Positions 1-11,579 of a stretch of 64,000 nt of DNA are shown piece by piece. The DNA comes from Leptodontidium sp. MPI-SDFR-AT-0119 (lineage: Eukaryota > Ascomycota > Leotiomycetes > Helotiales > Leptodontidiaceae): assembly GCA_020726505.1 (NCBI GenBank), contig JAHLEZ010000003.1, forward strand, positions 1 through 64,000, given 5' to 3'. A program made the translations under genes and the position numbers. Below the pieces are notes generated by a model. It searched no databases. It was given only the letters and a program-made list of their open reading frames with translations, and was not told the DNA's origin. Every line of letters starts with the position of its first letter. The stretch's first letter is position 1.

Positions 1-245
1 ACGAGTCATCGATTAGCATTAGCTTCCTTACAGGAAAGAGACTTTACTTACTACCAGCTTCGACGCCATAATGTCCACAGTGGATGGATTTCCGTCAAAT
101 AGTTCACTGTATCAGTCTGGCCTGTCGAATGCGGAGGAAGCATAAATAGTGGGAGTACCTCAGGTCTCTCCAGCTACATGAAGCAAGTGTCGGACTCCTG
201 CCCACCTCTACTAATACCAACAGTCGATTTTCGAAGTCGAATATC
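1..245. other. upstream region of aldo/keto reductase gene
   Basis: No coding sequence is recognisable here. It is the probable promoter and 5' leader of the aldo/keto reductase gene that starts at 246. An AT-rich element (ataaatag) near 143-150 could be a TATA-like site about 100 nt before the start codon. This is weak evidence. Confidence 0.3.
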
Positions 246-1633
246 ATGGCTAAGACACTCGATTTTGGCAGAATTAAGGTTCAGGTCCCAGGATTCGGTG
301 CTATGGGCCTGAGCTCTGCGATGGGAACTAACTTTAATCTTGAAGAAGCTGAACCAGTTCTTACAAAAGCAATAGAGCTTGGTTGCACATTTTGGGATAC
401 AGCTGTGAGTAAGAGAACCATATGAGAGATTGAGGGGGCGGAGGACTGACCTGGCCGCATATGGCGATTTAGGTCGCTTACCGAAATGGTGCCAATGAAA
501 AGTTGCTCGGGGATTTTATCAAGAAGCATGATGTCCGCGATAAAGTATTTGGTGAGCATTCCGGGCCTCTGCCAGCGTGCAAAATATGAGCTGACGATTT
601 AAGTTGCATCTAAGTGTGGATTCGACGTCTTCGGCCCAACACGTACAGTCACGAACTCTGCGGCTCACATCAAAGAGTACATTGAGGGTACAATTGACAG
701 GCTCGGATTCACACCTGACCTGTACTATCTTCACAGAATTGATCCAAGTGAGTCTGCTATCTTGTTTTTGAACACATGTATGCTGATTTCTTAGATACGC
801 CACTAGAGGAATCCATTGGTGCGCTTGACGAACTTCGTCGGGTGGGTAAAACAAAATACATCGGTCTGTCCGAATGTTCAGCAGCCACACTACGCAAAGC
901 AAACTCGAGTAAGCTCCCTGATCGCAACTTGCTTTCAATTACTAAAGCCACGACTAGTCGCAAAGATCGACGCGATTCAGGTCAGCATGTTTCCCTTTCT
1001 TTCACCACTGTCTTGGGATCCAAATTCTAGGCATTAGTGTCTTAGTTCCAGAGCTCCTACTATCCATTGCAGATCTTCAGTCTTGGGGCAGACGAAGTAC
1101 TAACATGTCAAATAGGCTGAATACTCGGCCTTTGAGACAGGCCACGAGACAAATGGGCTCATCGCAACCGCGAAAGAGCTTGGTATCGCATTCGTGGCTT
1201 TCAGTCCACTAGGACACGGCTGGCTTGTGGATGACTTTCAGTACAAGTCACCTGAGGACTTCGCACCTGACGATTTTCGACGAACGGGTATGTACAAGTG
1301 AGACTTCAAAGATAGAAAGTCACTAATGAAGCTTCAGTACCGAAGTTCCAAGGAGAGAATTTCTACAAGAACAAGGCAATCGTGGATGAAATTAAGAAGC
1401 TGGCAAACAAGAAAGGTTGCACGGTGGCACAGGTTGCCTTAGCCTGGGTGGCTGCTCAAGGCCTGATTGCTATTCCGGGAACTACGAAGGCTGGGAGATT
1501 GGAAGAAAACTGGGGGTCTCGAAGCATTCTGCTGACCGATGATGAGAAGGCTGAGATGCGAAAAATTGTTGACGATGCAAAGCCTGCAGGGGAGAGATTC
1601 TCGGCAATGTTCCAGTCCATGGTTGGCCACTAA
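246..1633 (+). CDS. aldo/keto reductase (AKR superfamily)
   Basis: NADPH-dependent oxidoreductase of the aldo/keto reductase fold, predicted cytosolic, about 328 aa. Seven exons join in frame: 246-404, 473-551, 604-747, 795-908, 958-980, 1116-1287 and 1338-1633, with GT-AG introns. Visible family marks are the N-terminal GFGAMGLSS strand, FWDTA followed by the catalytic-region [11 protein letters not shown], the LYYLHRIDP segment with the active-site His, the KTKYIGLSE strand, and the C-terminal cofactor loop [13 protein letters not shown]. The pattern is closest to the pyridoxal-reductase/AKR13-like branch common in fungi. The substrate cannot be read from sequence. The start is the first ATG and fits the family's usual N-terminus. 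The gene looks intact and has no obvious pathway partner next to it. Confidence 0.9.
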
Positions 1634-2523
1634 TCTACCGCTGTAGACATCAAGAATTTCGTCCTATCTCAATATGTTTTGAAACGGGATTGTGCATCGC
1701 AATTTTATCTCGTTAGGAAGTGGCTGGTGAATGTGCCACGCATAGTCGTGAGCGAAACGTTAAGAGATAGTGCCATCTTGAAATGTAACTCCATGCTTTG
1801 ATGATCTTAAATACCCGTTGTCTCATGCATATAATCTTACCAGGCTGACGCTTCTAGTCGCCCACAACTGCCGTCGGCGGTCTTCACCAGCTCGATTGCG
1901 CTGCCAATCTCATTTACGGACCGATAGGATAGAGTTCAGACTGCCAACGGCGAATGATATCACTTGCATGGCTGTCCAAGATGAGCCTCATGATGTGGGT
2001 CCTGTCGTCGACGTGCCAAGCAACCATTCCCTTGGCACAACCCGAGAGCCCAATTAACAAGCACAATATCTTGATCATTCAGCAGTTTACTTTCTAATCG
2101 GAATTCACCTTTTATGCTAGGTTGCCGTAGCTACGGCAGATTCAGTACTAGCAAAATGTGGTAATTGCTGGTAAATATTTTGAAACAAAACGGTGAAAAA
2201 GTTGACTTAGCACACCGCATCGTTCAAGCCTCCATAGCCATCTAATGGCCTCTCGGACCAAACAACACTTCGGTGACAGTGTGAACGTTAACTTGGTTGA
2301 TCATTTGCTATCTCCGGTGCTGTCTTGTCATAACGGCGTGACAATGACCAGAGCTAACCATCGGAGCTTCCGGGATCGATAACTGAAATGTGTTCTCAGA
2401 TGGGCGATGCTTGATGATATTTCATCGCAAGGGAATAGGGCGAGGAGCCTTTCCCTCGGTCACCGTCACATCTAGTCGAAGCATACAGCTGCAATTTGGC
2501 GAAGCTTGTTACTAATTATCCCT

Positions 2524-2587
2524 CACCCCTACATAATGTTAAATTTCATGCGTAGAATCTAAAAAAAATTAACATTATACAGGGGTG
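2524..2587. repeat. imperfect inverted repeat / stem-loop
   Basis: The arms at 2524-2542 and 2569-2587 are 19 nt each and match at 17 of 19 positions as reverse complements (cacccctacataatgttaa pairs with ttaacattatacaggggtg). The 26-nt AT-rich spacer contains an A8 run. It could be a hairpin or the remnant of a short miniature element. No coding sequence lies nearby. Confidence 0.6.
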
Positions 2588-2921
2588 AAAAATGATGCCT
2601 CACGTATTCTCGATAGGAGGCAGTGCTCGGGGCAGTGGGTCCGTCGTGTAACATGCTGACAGCTGCATAGGTAGGCCCCTTGCATACCTCCGATTTTAGT
2701 ACCGTATCCTGAGCAACCTGGTTATGACGATGGGCCAAATACTGACAGTGATCGCTAAGGCAAGATTATGGCAAGATTATGTGATGATTTTGTTTGGGTT
2801 TCCAAAGCTTCGTCAATGAAAGTACCGAGGAGTTTCGTATGGTTTTATGAGGATTGCCAGAAATAGGCTGCCCAAGTCGTGATCCCGGCCAGCGGCAGAC
2901 ATGGTTCTCCATACGCAGGCT

Positions 2922-2929
2922 CTATATAG
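2922..2929 (+). promoter_or_regulatory. TATA-like element for carboxylesterase
   Basis: The sequence ctatatag lies about 80-85 nt upstream of the esterase ATG at 3008 and is followed by a CA/CT-rich leader. That is a typical arrangement for a well expressed fungal gene. The assignment is positional inference. Confidence 0.45.
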
Positions 2930-3007
2930 CTGATGTCGTTTCCCCCAACACCAGGACACCTCATTCACTTACTCCTCTCGCAACCTGCCATCGAAACAGC
3001 TACGAAA

Positions 3008-4759
3008 ATGAAGCAGTTCCTACAGACCGTCGCTGTCTTTTCGGCTTTCGTGGCCGCGAAGCCTCTTCGGAATTTTCGCAGCCGCGGGTGTAATGACACC
3101 TGGACTGTTGGCCAGACTGTTAATACGACCAGCGGCCCCATTCAAGGACATGCAGCGTCAGAAGCCCTCGAGGTCTCCGAGTACCTGGGAATCCCGTTTG
3201 CCCAACCTCCTACCGGAAGCCTGCGGTTCCAGCCTCCCGTCGCGTTCAACGGATCGTCGATTATCAACGGCACCGACTTTGTAAGCCCACCATCTTGTAT
3301 TTTACAAGTCATTCCTATTTATTTGCCTCTACCACAACGTCTCCTTCCACTCTATCATGTTACTAATCAACATCACGGTTAGGGATTCGCCTGTATTCAA
3401 GCAAGCGGCGGAAATGATCCGCCTCAAAGTGAGGACTGTTTAACCCTCAACATCTGGACAAAGCCTCAAGTTGGAGATAGAAAGAAGGCTGTTCTTGTGT
3501 GGGTTTATGGCGGCGCATACACAATAGGTGCGGGCAAATTCCACATATTTTTATTCAAATGTTTATTTGACTAACTTCTCCATGCAGGCAGCTCTAGGTC
3601 CCCTGAGTATAACGGCCAATACTTTGCGGACCAGACTGATGTAATTCTCGTATCCTTCAAGTTAGTACCCTCCCTTTTTGAGTAAGAAAAACTAAGCTTA
3701 CCCATGCAGTTATCGCCTGAACATATTCGGATTCCCTGGTAACCCAACCACTGCCTCAAATCTTGGCTTGCTTGATATGAGATTAGCTCTCGAATGGATC
3801 CGCAACAACGCTGCGAATTTTGGTGGCGACGTCAACCGCATTTCTCTCTTCGGGCAGTCTGCTGGAGCCGGTATGATCGACTTTTATTCGTATGCCTACG
3901 TCTCTGATCCGATCGCGAACGGATTCGTTCTGCATAGCGCTACTGTAAACGGATTTCCTTCATTGCCCCGTAATTCAACAGAGGCGAGTTGGTTCAGGAT
4001 TGCCGAAGCTGTGGGTTGTGGTCCTCGCACTGCGGATCACAATGAAATCACAGAATGCATAAGGATGAAGACTCCTCAAGAGGTTCTAGCTGGATTCTCA
4101 TCACAGGACACAGGTATTGGGGCTACACCTGCGTTCGGGCCCGGGGTTGATGATCTCGTCGTCTTTGACGATTATAGTTCCCGCCACTCTGCACTTGGAG
4201 GATATCTGATCGGTAATAATGAAAACGAGGCTGGTCTTTTCCGGCAATTCCAGAATCAGACCGATGCCTACTGGCAGGATTTCAACCAGAGGCTCTACAC
4301 CTGCGCCGACGCAGAGAGGATAGCCCAGTCAGTCCAAGACGGCTCCCCGTCTTGGAGGTATCGCTACTTCGGAGACTTCCCAAACCTGGCCGTTTCGACG
4401 GATCCGCCAAGCGGAGCTTATCATGGCGCTGAGGTATGTATCTATTTCTGCCTAAGAATTCATCTACGAGGAGACTTCAAACTGATAGCTCGTAGCTCCC
4501 AGTTTTATTCGGCACGGTCGATGAGGTGGCCCGAAACCCAGCGCCAAGCACACCAGACGAGGTGGCCGTCGGTGACTATCTCCGCGGCGCTTGGAGTTCC
4601 TTTGCCAAAGATACGTTCCGGGGCCTGCTAACTTACGGAGAGGGGTGGCCAACATACGAACCAACGAAGAAGACTTTAGTTCGACTCGCATTCGAGAATC
4701 GACCTGGCGCAAACTTTACCTTGGGCAATGCATATGATGGCCCTTGCCAAGCTTCGTAA
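3008..4759 (+). CDS. secreted type-B carboxylesterase/lipase
   Basis: Serine hydrolase of the carboxylesterase type-B family (alpha/beta hydrolase), about 492 aa. The hydrophobic N-terminus MKQFLQTVAVFSAFVAAKP looks like a secretion signal, so the product is probably extracellular. Exons: 3008-3280, 3383-3527, 3588-3660, 3710-4433 and 4496-4759. Family marks in order are SEYLGIPFAQPPTGSLRF, EDCLTLNIW, VWVYGGAY (oxyanion region), NYRLNIFGFPG across a splice site, and the nucleophile elbow SLFGQSAGAG with the catalytic Ser. NNENEAG has a candidate catalytic Glu and AYHGAELP the candidate His. Several N-x-S/T sites fit a glycosylated secreted enzyme. All introns are GT-AG and the frame is intact. 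The ester substrate is unknown. Confidence 0.9.
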
Positions 4760-5113
4760 GCATTTCCAGAAATGCTTCTTAATGTAAATTAAGTAGATAC
4801 GGTCTTGTATAAAAGTCTCGATTATTTTGGGTCTCAAAGACTTCAGCTGTGTATATAGGGGAGAGATGAAGGAACCCTCGCGCACAAATACACTCTTTCA
4901 ACACCCTCACCACCTAAAACAATGTTACAACCAACATTATATATTTTACTCACTATCGACTGTATGTTATCTGAGGAGTTGCCTATCCGGGCCGTTGGGA
5001 AAGAGCTGGGGTGCGCAGAACTGGTGTGGAGGGCGAGGATTGATGAAAGGTCTGCGATGGCCTCTAGCTCATATCCTCCATCAACACACCTGAAGCTCCT
5101 AGTAGTCTGAGCC
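4760..5113. other. intergenic region with promoter-like segment
   Basis: A TATA-like gtgtatatagg around 4850 is followed by a CA-rich leader and an ATG at 4922. This looks like a promoter and 5' leader. The open frame behind it (4922-5110) is short and unrecognised, and the region runs straight into the broken sugar-transporter remnant on the other strand. Confidence 0.35.
4922..5110 (+). CDS. short hypothetical protein, possibly a gene remnant
   Basis: A 62-residue open frame sits behind a good leader (TATA-like box about 70 nt upstream, CA-rich sequence before the ATG). I do not recognise the product. The first residues are weakly hydrophobic; the middle part (ELGCAELVWRARIDERS) is helical and charged. 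Given the wreckage immediately downstream, it may be the 5' stump of a larger deleted gene. Chance is also possible at this length. Confidence 0.2.
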   Translation: MLQPTLYILLTIDCMLSEELPIRAVGKELGCAELVWRARIDERSAMASSSYPPSTHLKLLVV

Positions 5114-5440
5114 CTACTTCTCCATATCCTCAGCAACTTTCTGGTGGATTGCACCATTGGCCTTCATGACAAAGGCGAAAGTTTCATGAGGCACCCACTT
5201 GGCAGAAGTACGAGAAGTAGACTCCTCGAACATCCTGTCAACCTGCTCAAGAGAGAGACCTTTAGTCTGCGAAACCAAGAAGTAGGAGTAGACAAATGCA
5301 ATTATGCACAGACCGCCCCAGATGAAGAAGACGGATGATATGAGATTGGCGTGCTCTCCGCCGACCATGTAGGGGGTGATGACAACAATGATTGTGTTCC
5401 ATAGCCAGTTGGAAGCTGTAGATGCTACAGCCGTACCGAT
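5114..5440 (-). pseudogene. C-terminal remnant of an MFS sugar transporter
   Basis: The reverse strand encodes the final transmembrane segments and tail of a fungal sugar porter. It reads TASNWLWNTIIVVITPYMV, then the loop and helix ending SSVFFIWGGLCIIAFVYSYF, then the conserved tail TKGLSLEQVDRMFEE, with a stop at 5114-5116. Only about 110 of the usual 500 or more residues remain. Upstream of the TASNW segment the frame decays and there is no start. The homologous region ends at the junction with the gamma-glutamyltranspeptidase remnant on the opposite strand, so this is a deletion stump and not a functional gene. Family known; substrate cannot be inferred. Confidence 0.8.
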
Positions 5441-5449
5441 TAATTCTAA

Positions 5450-7132
5450 TTCGAGTAGATAATCGCAACGGAAATATGCTTGGCGTCATAGGTATTCCTC
5501 TGTCGATTCTTTAAAGAGTCATTTTTCTGACATTGATAGGCATGCATGCAGCAGGCTTAGGGAGCGGGGGCTTTGCTTTGATCAGATCACCCAACGGATC
5601 ATATGACTTTGTTGACTTTCGACCTTCGGCCCCAGCTACTGCATTCGAGACTATGTTTGTCAACAAAGAGGAAGCGGTCTTGTGAGGTTTGCTTTCTTCT
5701 TCGATAGCTTCAGCATGAGCTAAAAAAAAATAAAAATAAAAAAATAAAATAAAAATTTTTGTGCTGTACCTGGTGAGTTGCGTGGTCTCGAATATCTGCA
5801 CAAAACATACGCTCGGCTTCCATGGTGTCAATTGTTCCTTCCATCAATTCGTCTAGCACGAGACGGATTCGTAGTAAGCCAGGACCTCGTGAATATTTTC
5901 CATCAGGAAGATGATGCAAGTTTCCTGACCGACGACCCAGCTTGGGCAATGGACTTTTCACCCAATGGAATCTGTGTCAAAGCCAGCGATGCCATGACAA
6001 GAAAGCGTTACGCCAAATTACTCGAAGTCGTGTCAAAAGAGGTGCAGATGCATTCTATACAGGCAAGGTTGCTGAGGCCACCATTGCTACCATCCGAGCA
6101 GCCAATGGGAAGATGTCACTAGAAGCTCTTAGAGACTACAAGATTGTAAGAAGAAAGCCTCTGGATATTACATTTCATGGGTTCAAAATCACTTCATGCG
6201 GCGCACTATCGAGTGGCTCGGTGATGCTCAATGTCATGAAAACAATCGAAGGATATTCCGATATGTGCAATCCCAAGTCGATCAACATGAGTTCACACCA
6301 TTTGACTGAAGTTATGAGATTCGGATACGGCGCTGTAAGTTCCAATTGTCATCATTTCTCATACTCCCAGCTGACATGGTTTTGACAGCGAACTCAACTT
6401 GGGGATCCTTCATTTATTCACAACGTCACCGCGTTCCAGCTGGAAATGATAAAAGAGAGCACCGCCAGCAATATCCGGTCGAAAATCTCTGACCCGAGCA
6501 CACTTCCAATACCAGCCTATAATCCGGCAGGTATTGAGGTCCTGGAAACTCCTGGCACATCGCATGTTTCGACAGCAGGCGCCTGCGGAATGGCCATCGC
6601 CTTGACGAGCACCGTCAATTTGTACTTTGGTTCGAAGATGATGGTGCCAGAAATGGGATTGATCATGAACAACCTGATGAACGACTTTTCCACCCTAGGA
6701 CAGACCGACGTTTTTGGCTTTGTCCCTTCCCCCGCAAACTTCATCGTTCCGGGGAAGCGGCCACTTTCAGCCATGTCGCCAACAATCGTGGAGAGGCTTT
6801 CGGACAGTAGTTTATACTACATTTTTGGAGGCGTTGGCGGATCTCATATCATCACTGCTATCATCAAATGCTTACGGAACGTGCTGGGTCGGAATATGAC
6901 CGTCCCAGAAGCTCTACTCAGCCCCCGCTTCCACGATCAATTGATTCCCGATGAGACCGAGTTCGAGCCTACATTCGACAGCTCCACAATTGCATTCATG
7001 GCATCTTGGGGTCATAATATCACATACTCTGAGAGGCAGAGTGACATCGAAGCTTTGAAGAGATTGCCAAATGGGACGCTCGAGGCTGGAGGCGATCCCA
7101 GTCTTCTCAATTCAGGGGGTTTCCCCATTTGA
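5450..7132 (+). pseudogene. gamma-glutamyltranspeptidase, 5'-truncated and disrupted
   Basis: Gamma-glutamyltranspeptidase (glutathione hydrolase) normally cleaves the gamma-glutamyl bond of glutathione outside the cell or in the vacuole. Conserved blocks survive: SGGFALIRSPNGSYDFVDF near 5570, VPGELRGLEYLHKTY near 5768, the small-subunit start GTSHVST near 6555 with the catalytic Thr, SLTST-like NLYFGSKMMVPEMG, NDFSTLGQ, PSPANFIVPGKRPLS and GGVGGSHIIT. Breaks: no N-terminus or signal peptide, an in-frame TGA at 5693, an A/T-only insertion at about 5720-5760, and a one-base frameshift near 6036. One intron (6333-6389) still looks spliceable, as does one near 5491-5542. The 3' part from 6390 to the stop at 7130-7132 is open. 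Not expected to give active enzyme. Confidence 0.85.
5720..5760. repeat. A/T-only low-complexity insertion
   Basis: About 40 nt made only of A and T, mostly A8/A5/A7 runs separated by single T, interrupts the gamma-glutamyltranspeptidase coding sequence where the family has none. It may be slippage expansion or a degenerate retroposed poly-A tail. Confidence 0.6.
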
Positions 7133-7343
7133 TTGATATATCACGCATTGTGAAGGTGATGCGGTCATTAGGACCAGTTTATAGCTGGCTTAAACAGCCA
7201 GGTAAAGAGAGCGTGCTCCCTTCTCTAGGTTAGTGGAAGAACCTCTCGCCACTTGTAAAAATTAGAAAAATCGAAGGCTTTTCCACCCTCGAATCTTGAC
7301 CTGGTGCTTAGTACCATTTGGCCTCTTTTGTTCTGCATAGCCT

Positions 7344-9635
7344 TTACAGTGCGGATGTATCCATTCCAATCGTGTTGATCATTTCTTGCCACATGTCAAA
7401 ATCACCGACTAGCGAGAATGAAGCGAATGGATCTGCCCAAATATTCGCATTCGGCATATCGAAGTATGGTTGGAACTGCATGGGCGCTTCTGAAGGCAAT
7501 GGCGAGATCGGGAGCCTTGGCAAGGCCATAGACTGTCTCGGATCTACCACTTGATATTGATAGTCAACCGTAGGCGGCGGTTGTTGGTCCGGTAGTTGAG
7601 AAGGCACCTCTTGTGTGTTTGACCTCAGATGTTTGGCACGGGTGATACACATCTGAACAACCTTCACCTCAGCTAGTCCGAATTCATTCATCCAAAGATC
7701 GGAATTCTGCTTCTCGCAATAGGCTTCGAGATCTTTCATGATGCCGTAAGATTCTTGAGAATTGGGGCTGCGAACTGCGATAATACCGAGTACTAACGCA
7801 CTGTTGAATAATTGATGAGAGCCCAGTCCCCAGCGAAACCTTTCAACGAGCTCAACGTTGTGTATGCTGAGCCGCGACTGTAGATCGATGGTAGCTGACT
7901 CCATGCATGCATTTCTGGAGTACTGGAAACCATTTTCGATGGAATTGCGTAGTAGATATGGCCGATGAAGCGTGATGCGTGCAAAGTGGTAGTTTGTGTG
8001 TAAATACAAACGATGCCATTTCAGGAATGGGCGATCATCATCGTCTAAGCTCAAGTCCGGATTGTGAAGGCTAAAGTATGATGGCAGCTCATCCTTCCAT
8101 TTGAGCAGTTCTTTGTCCAGGTTGAGAACTGTGTCGTAGACTGGAGGGTCGAGACCAAAACATTTGTCCTGAATTCGGCCAATTATTTGCGCCAATGAAT
8201 TATTGAACATGCTCATGATACTTGGCGTGGGATCGCTCAGTGGTCTTGATTGGGCGGCAACAGCTTCTTCCTCACTCATCTCATCAACCCAGATATTTGT
8301 CACTGGCTTGGTGAGACAGTGTTGATCGGCGATAGCGTATGGTCTACCAAGTGCCAGTGAGATCATTCGATCCAGAGTGTAGAGATGGCTCCAAAGCCGT
8401 CGGCGGGTTTCAATTGCCTTCCTCGGAAGATGCCATCTCTCCCCATCCACATGCATCCCTTGTGCCATAGCAAAACGGGACGCAAATCCAATTGTGAGCC
8501 AACTCTCGGACAATCTTCCGGAATGTATTAAGTATCTTGTCACCAATATCCCGGCTCTGACGAGATCAGAACTTTCTCCGTAAAATGAGGGTGCGATGAC
8601 AATTGCTCTTCTCGCAGCCCAGTAGAACCTCAGTGAAGATTCTTCACTTTCCTGTGCCATAAATATGCACGTCAGTTTACTGCTTATGATATGGAAAACT
8701 GAGAACCGAATGTCCGAGAGAAGGTCAGACAGTCAAACCACAAAGTCTTTCCAAACGAGACGAATTTATAGACCAGAAGCTGCACTTACCCTTTGTCTTT
8801 CTGGAGAACACGGTTGAGGACAATCTAGCAGTTCTGCCAGTGCCAGCATCGCGAAGAGTAAGGCCAGCCATCGAAGGTCAACAGTCGTGACATCATCGAA
8901 TCCAAATTTTCGATCCCAGAATTTGTTGTAGTTTTGCCTGAAGGTTTCCGGGTGGATTGCATCGATTGCCCAATTTAGCTCGACCATGAACTTTTCAGTA
9001 AGTCTATCGACAGTAGACTTTTGTCTAGGGAGAAGCCCAAGTAGATCCCACAGCTGAGAGAATGGGCCAGCCTCATTTCGGAACGATTCTGATGCAGAAC
9101 TTCGAGGGGTATGAACGCCATAAGCTAAGTCTGGAGCTTGACTTTGAATCATTTTGGCTGCAACTTGGGGGCCGAAGTAGGACATCCCGTAAAATGTTGG
9201 AGCTCCTCTGCTGTTCCAGAGTTGCCCCACTCTTGGGGAAGAAGTCCCAGGTTCTGTCAAAAGTGTCGAGTCCGGTTCTACTGAAGAAATATCTCTCCTC
9301 TGAAATGTAGTTTTCTTCTGACTCTTAGCTTGTTTTCGAGGAGTCGGGTCGGCTTCGGGTACGGAGTGGCAAGAATGGGGGATACCACGCCGCATGCAGT
9401 TTGCGCAGGGCCTCGAATTATCACACTGGTTTGTATCAGAAAGGTCATGTGGTTGTAGAATTTGGGAGACGAATACTTTCTGCTTCCGTGAATGACATTG
9501 AGAACAGGCTGTTGCTGTTCTCCCACGTTTCCGCTTTGAAGCAGAGCCGTGTCTGACGGTGCTGGGGTCGAGGTTTGCTTCATTCGCACCGCCAGAAGCA
9601 TCGGCATTGATTATACTGACATCTTCGGTTTCCAT
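7344..9635 (-). CDS. Zn2Cys6 fungal transcription factor
   Basis: Nuclear DNA-binding regulator, about 700 aa. The N-terminal Zn(II)2Cys6 cluster is split by a 51-nt intron (9426-9476): ACSQCHSRKQK lies before it and CDNSRPCANCMRRGIPHSC after, giving spacing C-2-C-6-C-5-C-2-C-8-C once spliced. A basic stretch (KRKRGR) precedes the cluster and a linker (RKQAKSQKKT) follows. A second intron is 8652-8789. The middle region is a fungal-specific transcription factor domain, with AIHPETFRQNYNKFW, the ESWLTIGFASRFAMAQGMH helix and ETRRRLWSHLYTLDRMISLALGRP, its hallmark. The start is the ATG at 9633-9635. Target genes are unknown. The neighbouring transporter and peptidase are dead, so any cluster role may be lost. 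Confidence 0.9.
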
Positions 9636-11579
9636 TGTCAATACTATAGATAATCTGCGACCAATGGGGATGCCTGACCCTTTCTGCGACGTAAGTGAAG
9701 GGGCCTTGTCGTCTACAAGAGATCGGGACTTAACCGATATATGGGACTAGTGTTCTTCGCTTAGTTGCCCGCATTAGGCTGTGTTTTCTTGGAACATCTT
9801 CTAGAACTTCTACATACGGATCCTATTCTTGAAAGGCTCGCTGTACATGAATCGGAATTGTAATACACTAAAGACTTAATTAAATTTTTGAATTTTCGCC
9901 AGCTAATGTGTCTTGTGTACTTTGACTGGGGCCAATAAGTTCGCCCAAAATACGTAAATATGTTCCAGCTCCAAGCCCATGACTTAGACTATTTTTTCCC
10001 CCGCTCAGACCCCGCGGATTCACGCTCAGATTAAGGAGGCAATATCATTCGTTGTTTGTTTTTGGATGATATCTAGAGAGCATAGATTTAATACAACTTG
10101 CTCGCTCGGGGATCTCTCCTACGACTATTACCCTAGCCAACTATCGGATTTCAAGAGCAAACCACCACCGACCGTATCATTTACAACAACGTTTGATTTC
10201 TAAACCAAAATTCAAAACTCATGTAATTGTGTGTGAAGCATTATCTGTCCGAATCATCTATAGGGAAGTGATCAAATTGAGCTGCTAGGATAACCCAATC
10301 CGACCCAATCGCCTTAAACTTATATCGAGAGGTTGCACAAACATCAAGCCTATCCCAATGTTCCATTCAAGCTTTGTAATATTAACCTCGAGGACTGATT
10401 GCCTCATTACCTAGCCAGAAGCCTTATTACTTGGATGGCTAAACAATTGATGTTGAACTTCTTTTGTTTTTGTTGGGCATTGCTAAGAAGGTTTCTTACC
10501 AGCCTATTTAAATAGCCTCACCACAAGAGCTTTACCGACCTTTTCCCAGGCGTTAAAGAAGTTGTTGTCTTGCGAGGCTACTTCCAGGACACTCGGAGAT
10601 CAAAAATATGAGCAAGGGACGGGGATTCTGGCAGCCAAATTTGACACAAACAATGTTCTTCTGTCGCAGTCACACGATGACATCACCTTCTGAGATTCAA
10701 AATTCGTACGAGCCCTCTCTCAGGAACTAACATTGGATCTGCGGGGGCATCAAAGCTCGGCACGGAGATATGAAACTGGGAAACTGGGCTCTAGCTCTAA
10801 TCGGCCAATTAGAGTGGCTGCTGGACGATATTATCGAGATCAACAGACAGCACTCCTGTGGAATTGAGGCGTATTGAGGATGAACATCAACCTGGGATGT
10901 CTCAAAAAAAAAAAAAAACATACACTACTCTTGCTTGAGGACTGACTTCTGCAAGTTAATCATGGGCTTTCTGATGGGCAGATATGTCGGGCTGCAAATG
11001 GGTTAAATCCCAAATGGACTCCGCTACATTTTATGTGTAAAGTGAGGTTAATCCGTGTGTGAAATGTGTGTCCAGATGCCAGACAATACCAGATATAGTG
11101 GGTGCATTGCATTTTGCTTCAAGGGTGGAAATTTTCTCCATAAAGTAGGCTTCTCTGTGGTTAAGCAATGGAAGTACAGTATTACAGTGTTCGATTAATT
11201 AGGTTACATCACGCAGGCCACCTAGAGACAATTTCTGAAGAGCAGTGCTGTTATACCTAGCCATTGGTCAATGATCTGAATTTCGGCCACCAAAGGTAGA
11301 AGGAGACTAAAGAAACAACTAAGTACAAATCAAAGACCCACACCTCTTTCGATGTCGAAGTTAGAATGTTATATCATGGAACTACAATGTTCTTAGTACC
11401 TTGCGTTTAAGGTTTGGTGTTGCAGTACGTGTTTTGTTCAACCCTTTCGAGAGACTAACTCAAGCGAGCGTCGATGGTCCTGGTCCATCTTTCATAAACC
11501 ACAGATGCCGTTGTTGAATTTCCCTCATCCTTCAACATCACATCACGCAAACTCGAAAGTCTTTCAGTCAAACAACATC
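9636..11579. other. AT-rich intergenic region, no gene seen
   Basis: Almost 2 kb without a recognisable gene. Short frames have no family features. The base composition is more AT-rich than the neighbouring genes. There is an A15 run at 10904-10918. No terminal repeats or transposase-like frames were found, though a heavily mutated old element cannot be excluded. Confidence 0.45.

Larger units (their letters stand above)
1634..3007. other. intergenic region, no gene seen
   Basis: There are about 1.4 kb between the reductase and the esterase. I see no convincing coding region; short open frames lack family features or plausible splice structure. It holds an imperfect inverted repeat (2524-2587, listed separately), an 11-bp tandem duplication (gcaagattatg) around 2761-2783, and the TATA element of the esterase promoter near 2922. 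Confidence 0.5.

Noticed and set aside
5430..5489. Minus-strand string IFPLRLSTR as part of the sugar-transporter remnant
   Set aside because: It resembles the EIFPLRLR motif, but it is in a different frame from the TASNW segment, the spacing is too long, and the same bases on the plus strand give a gamma-glutamyltranspeptidase-like string. One of the two is chance, so I did not extend the feature.
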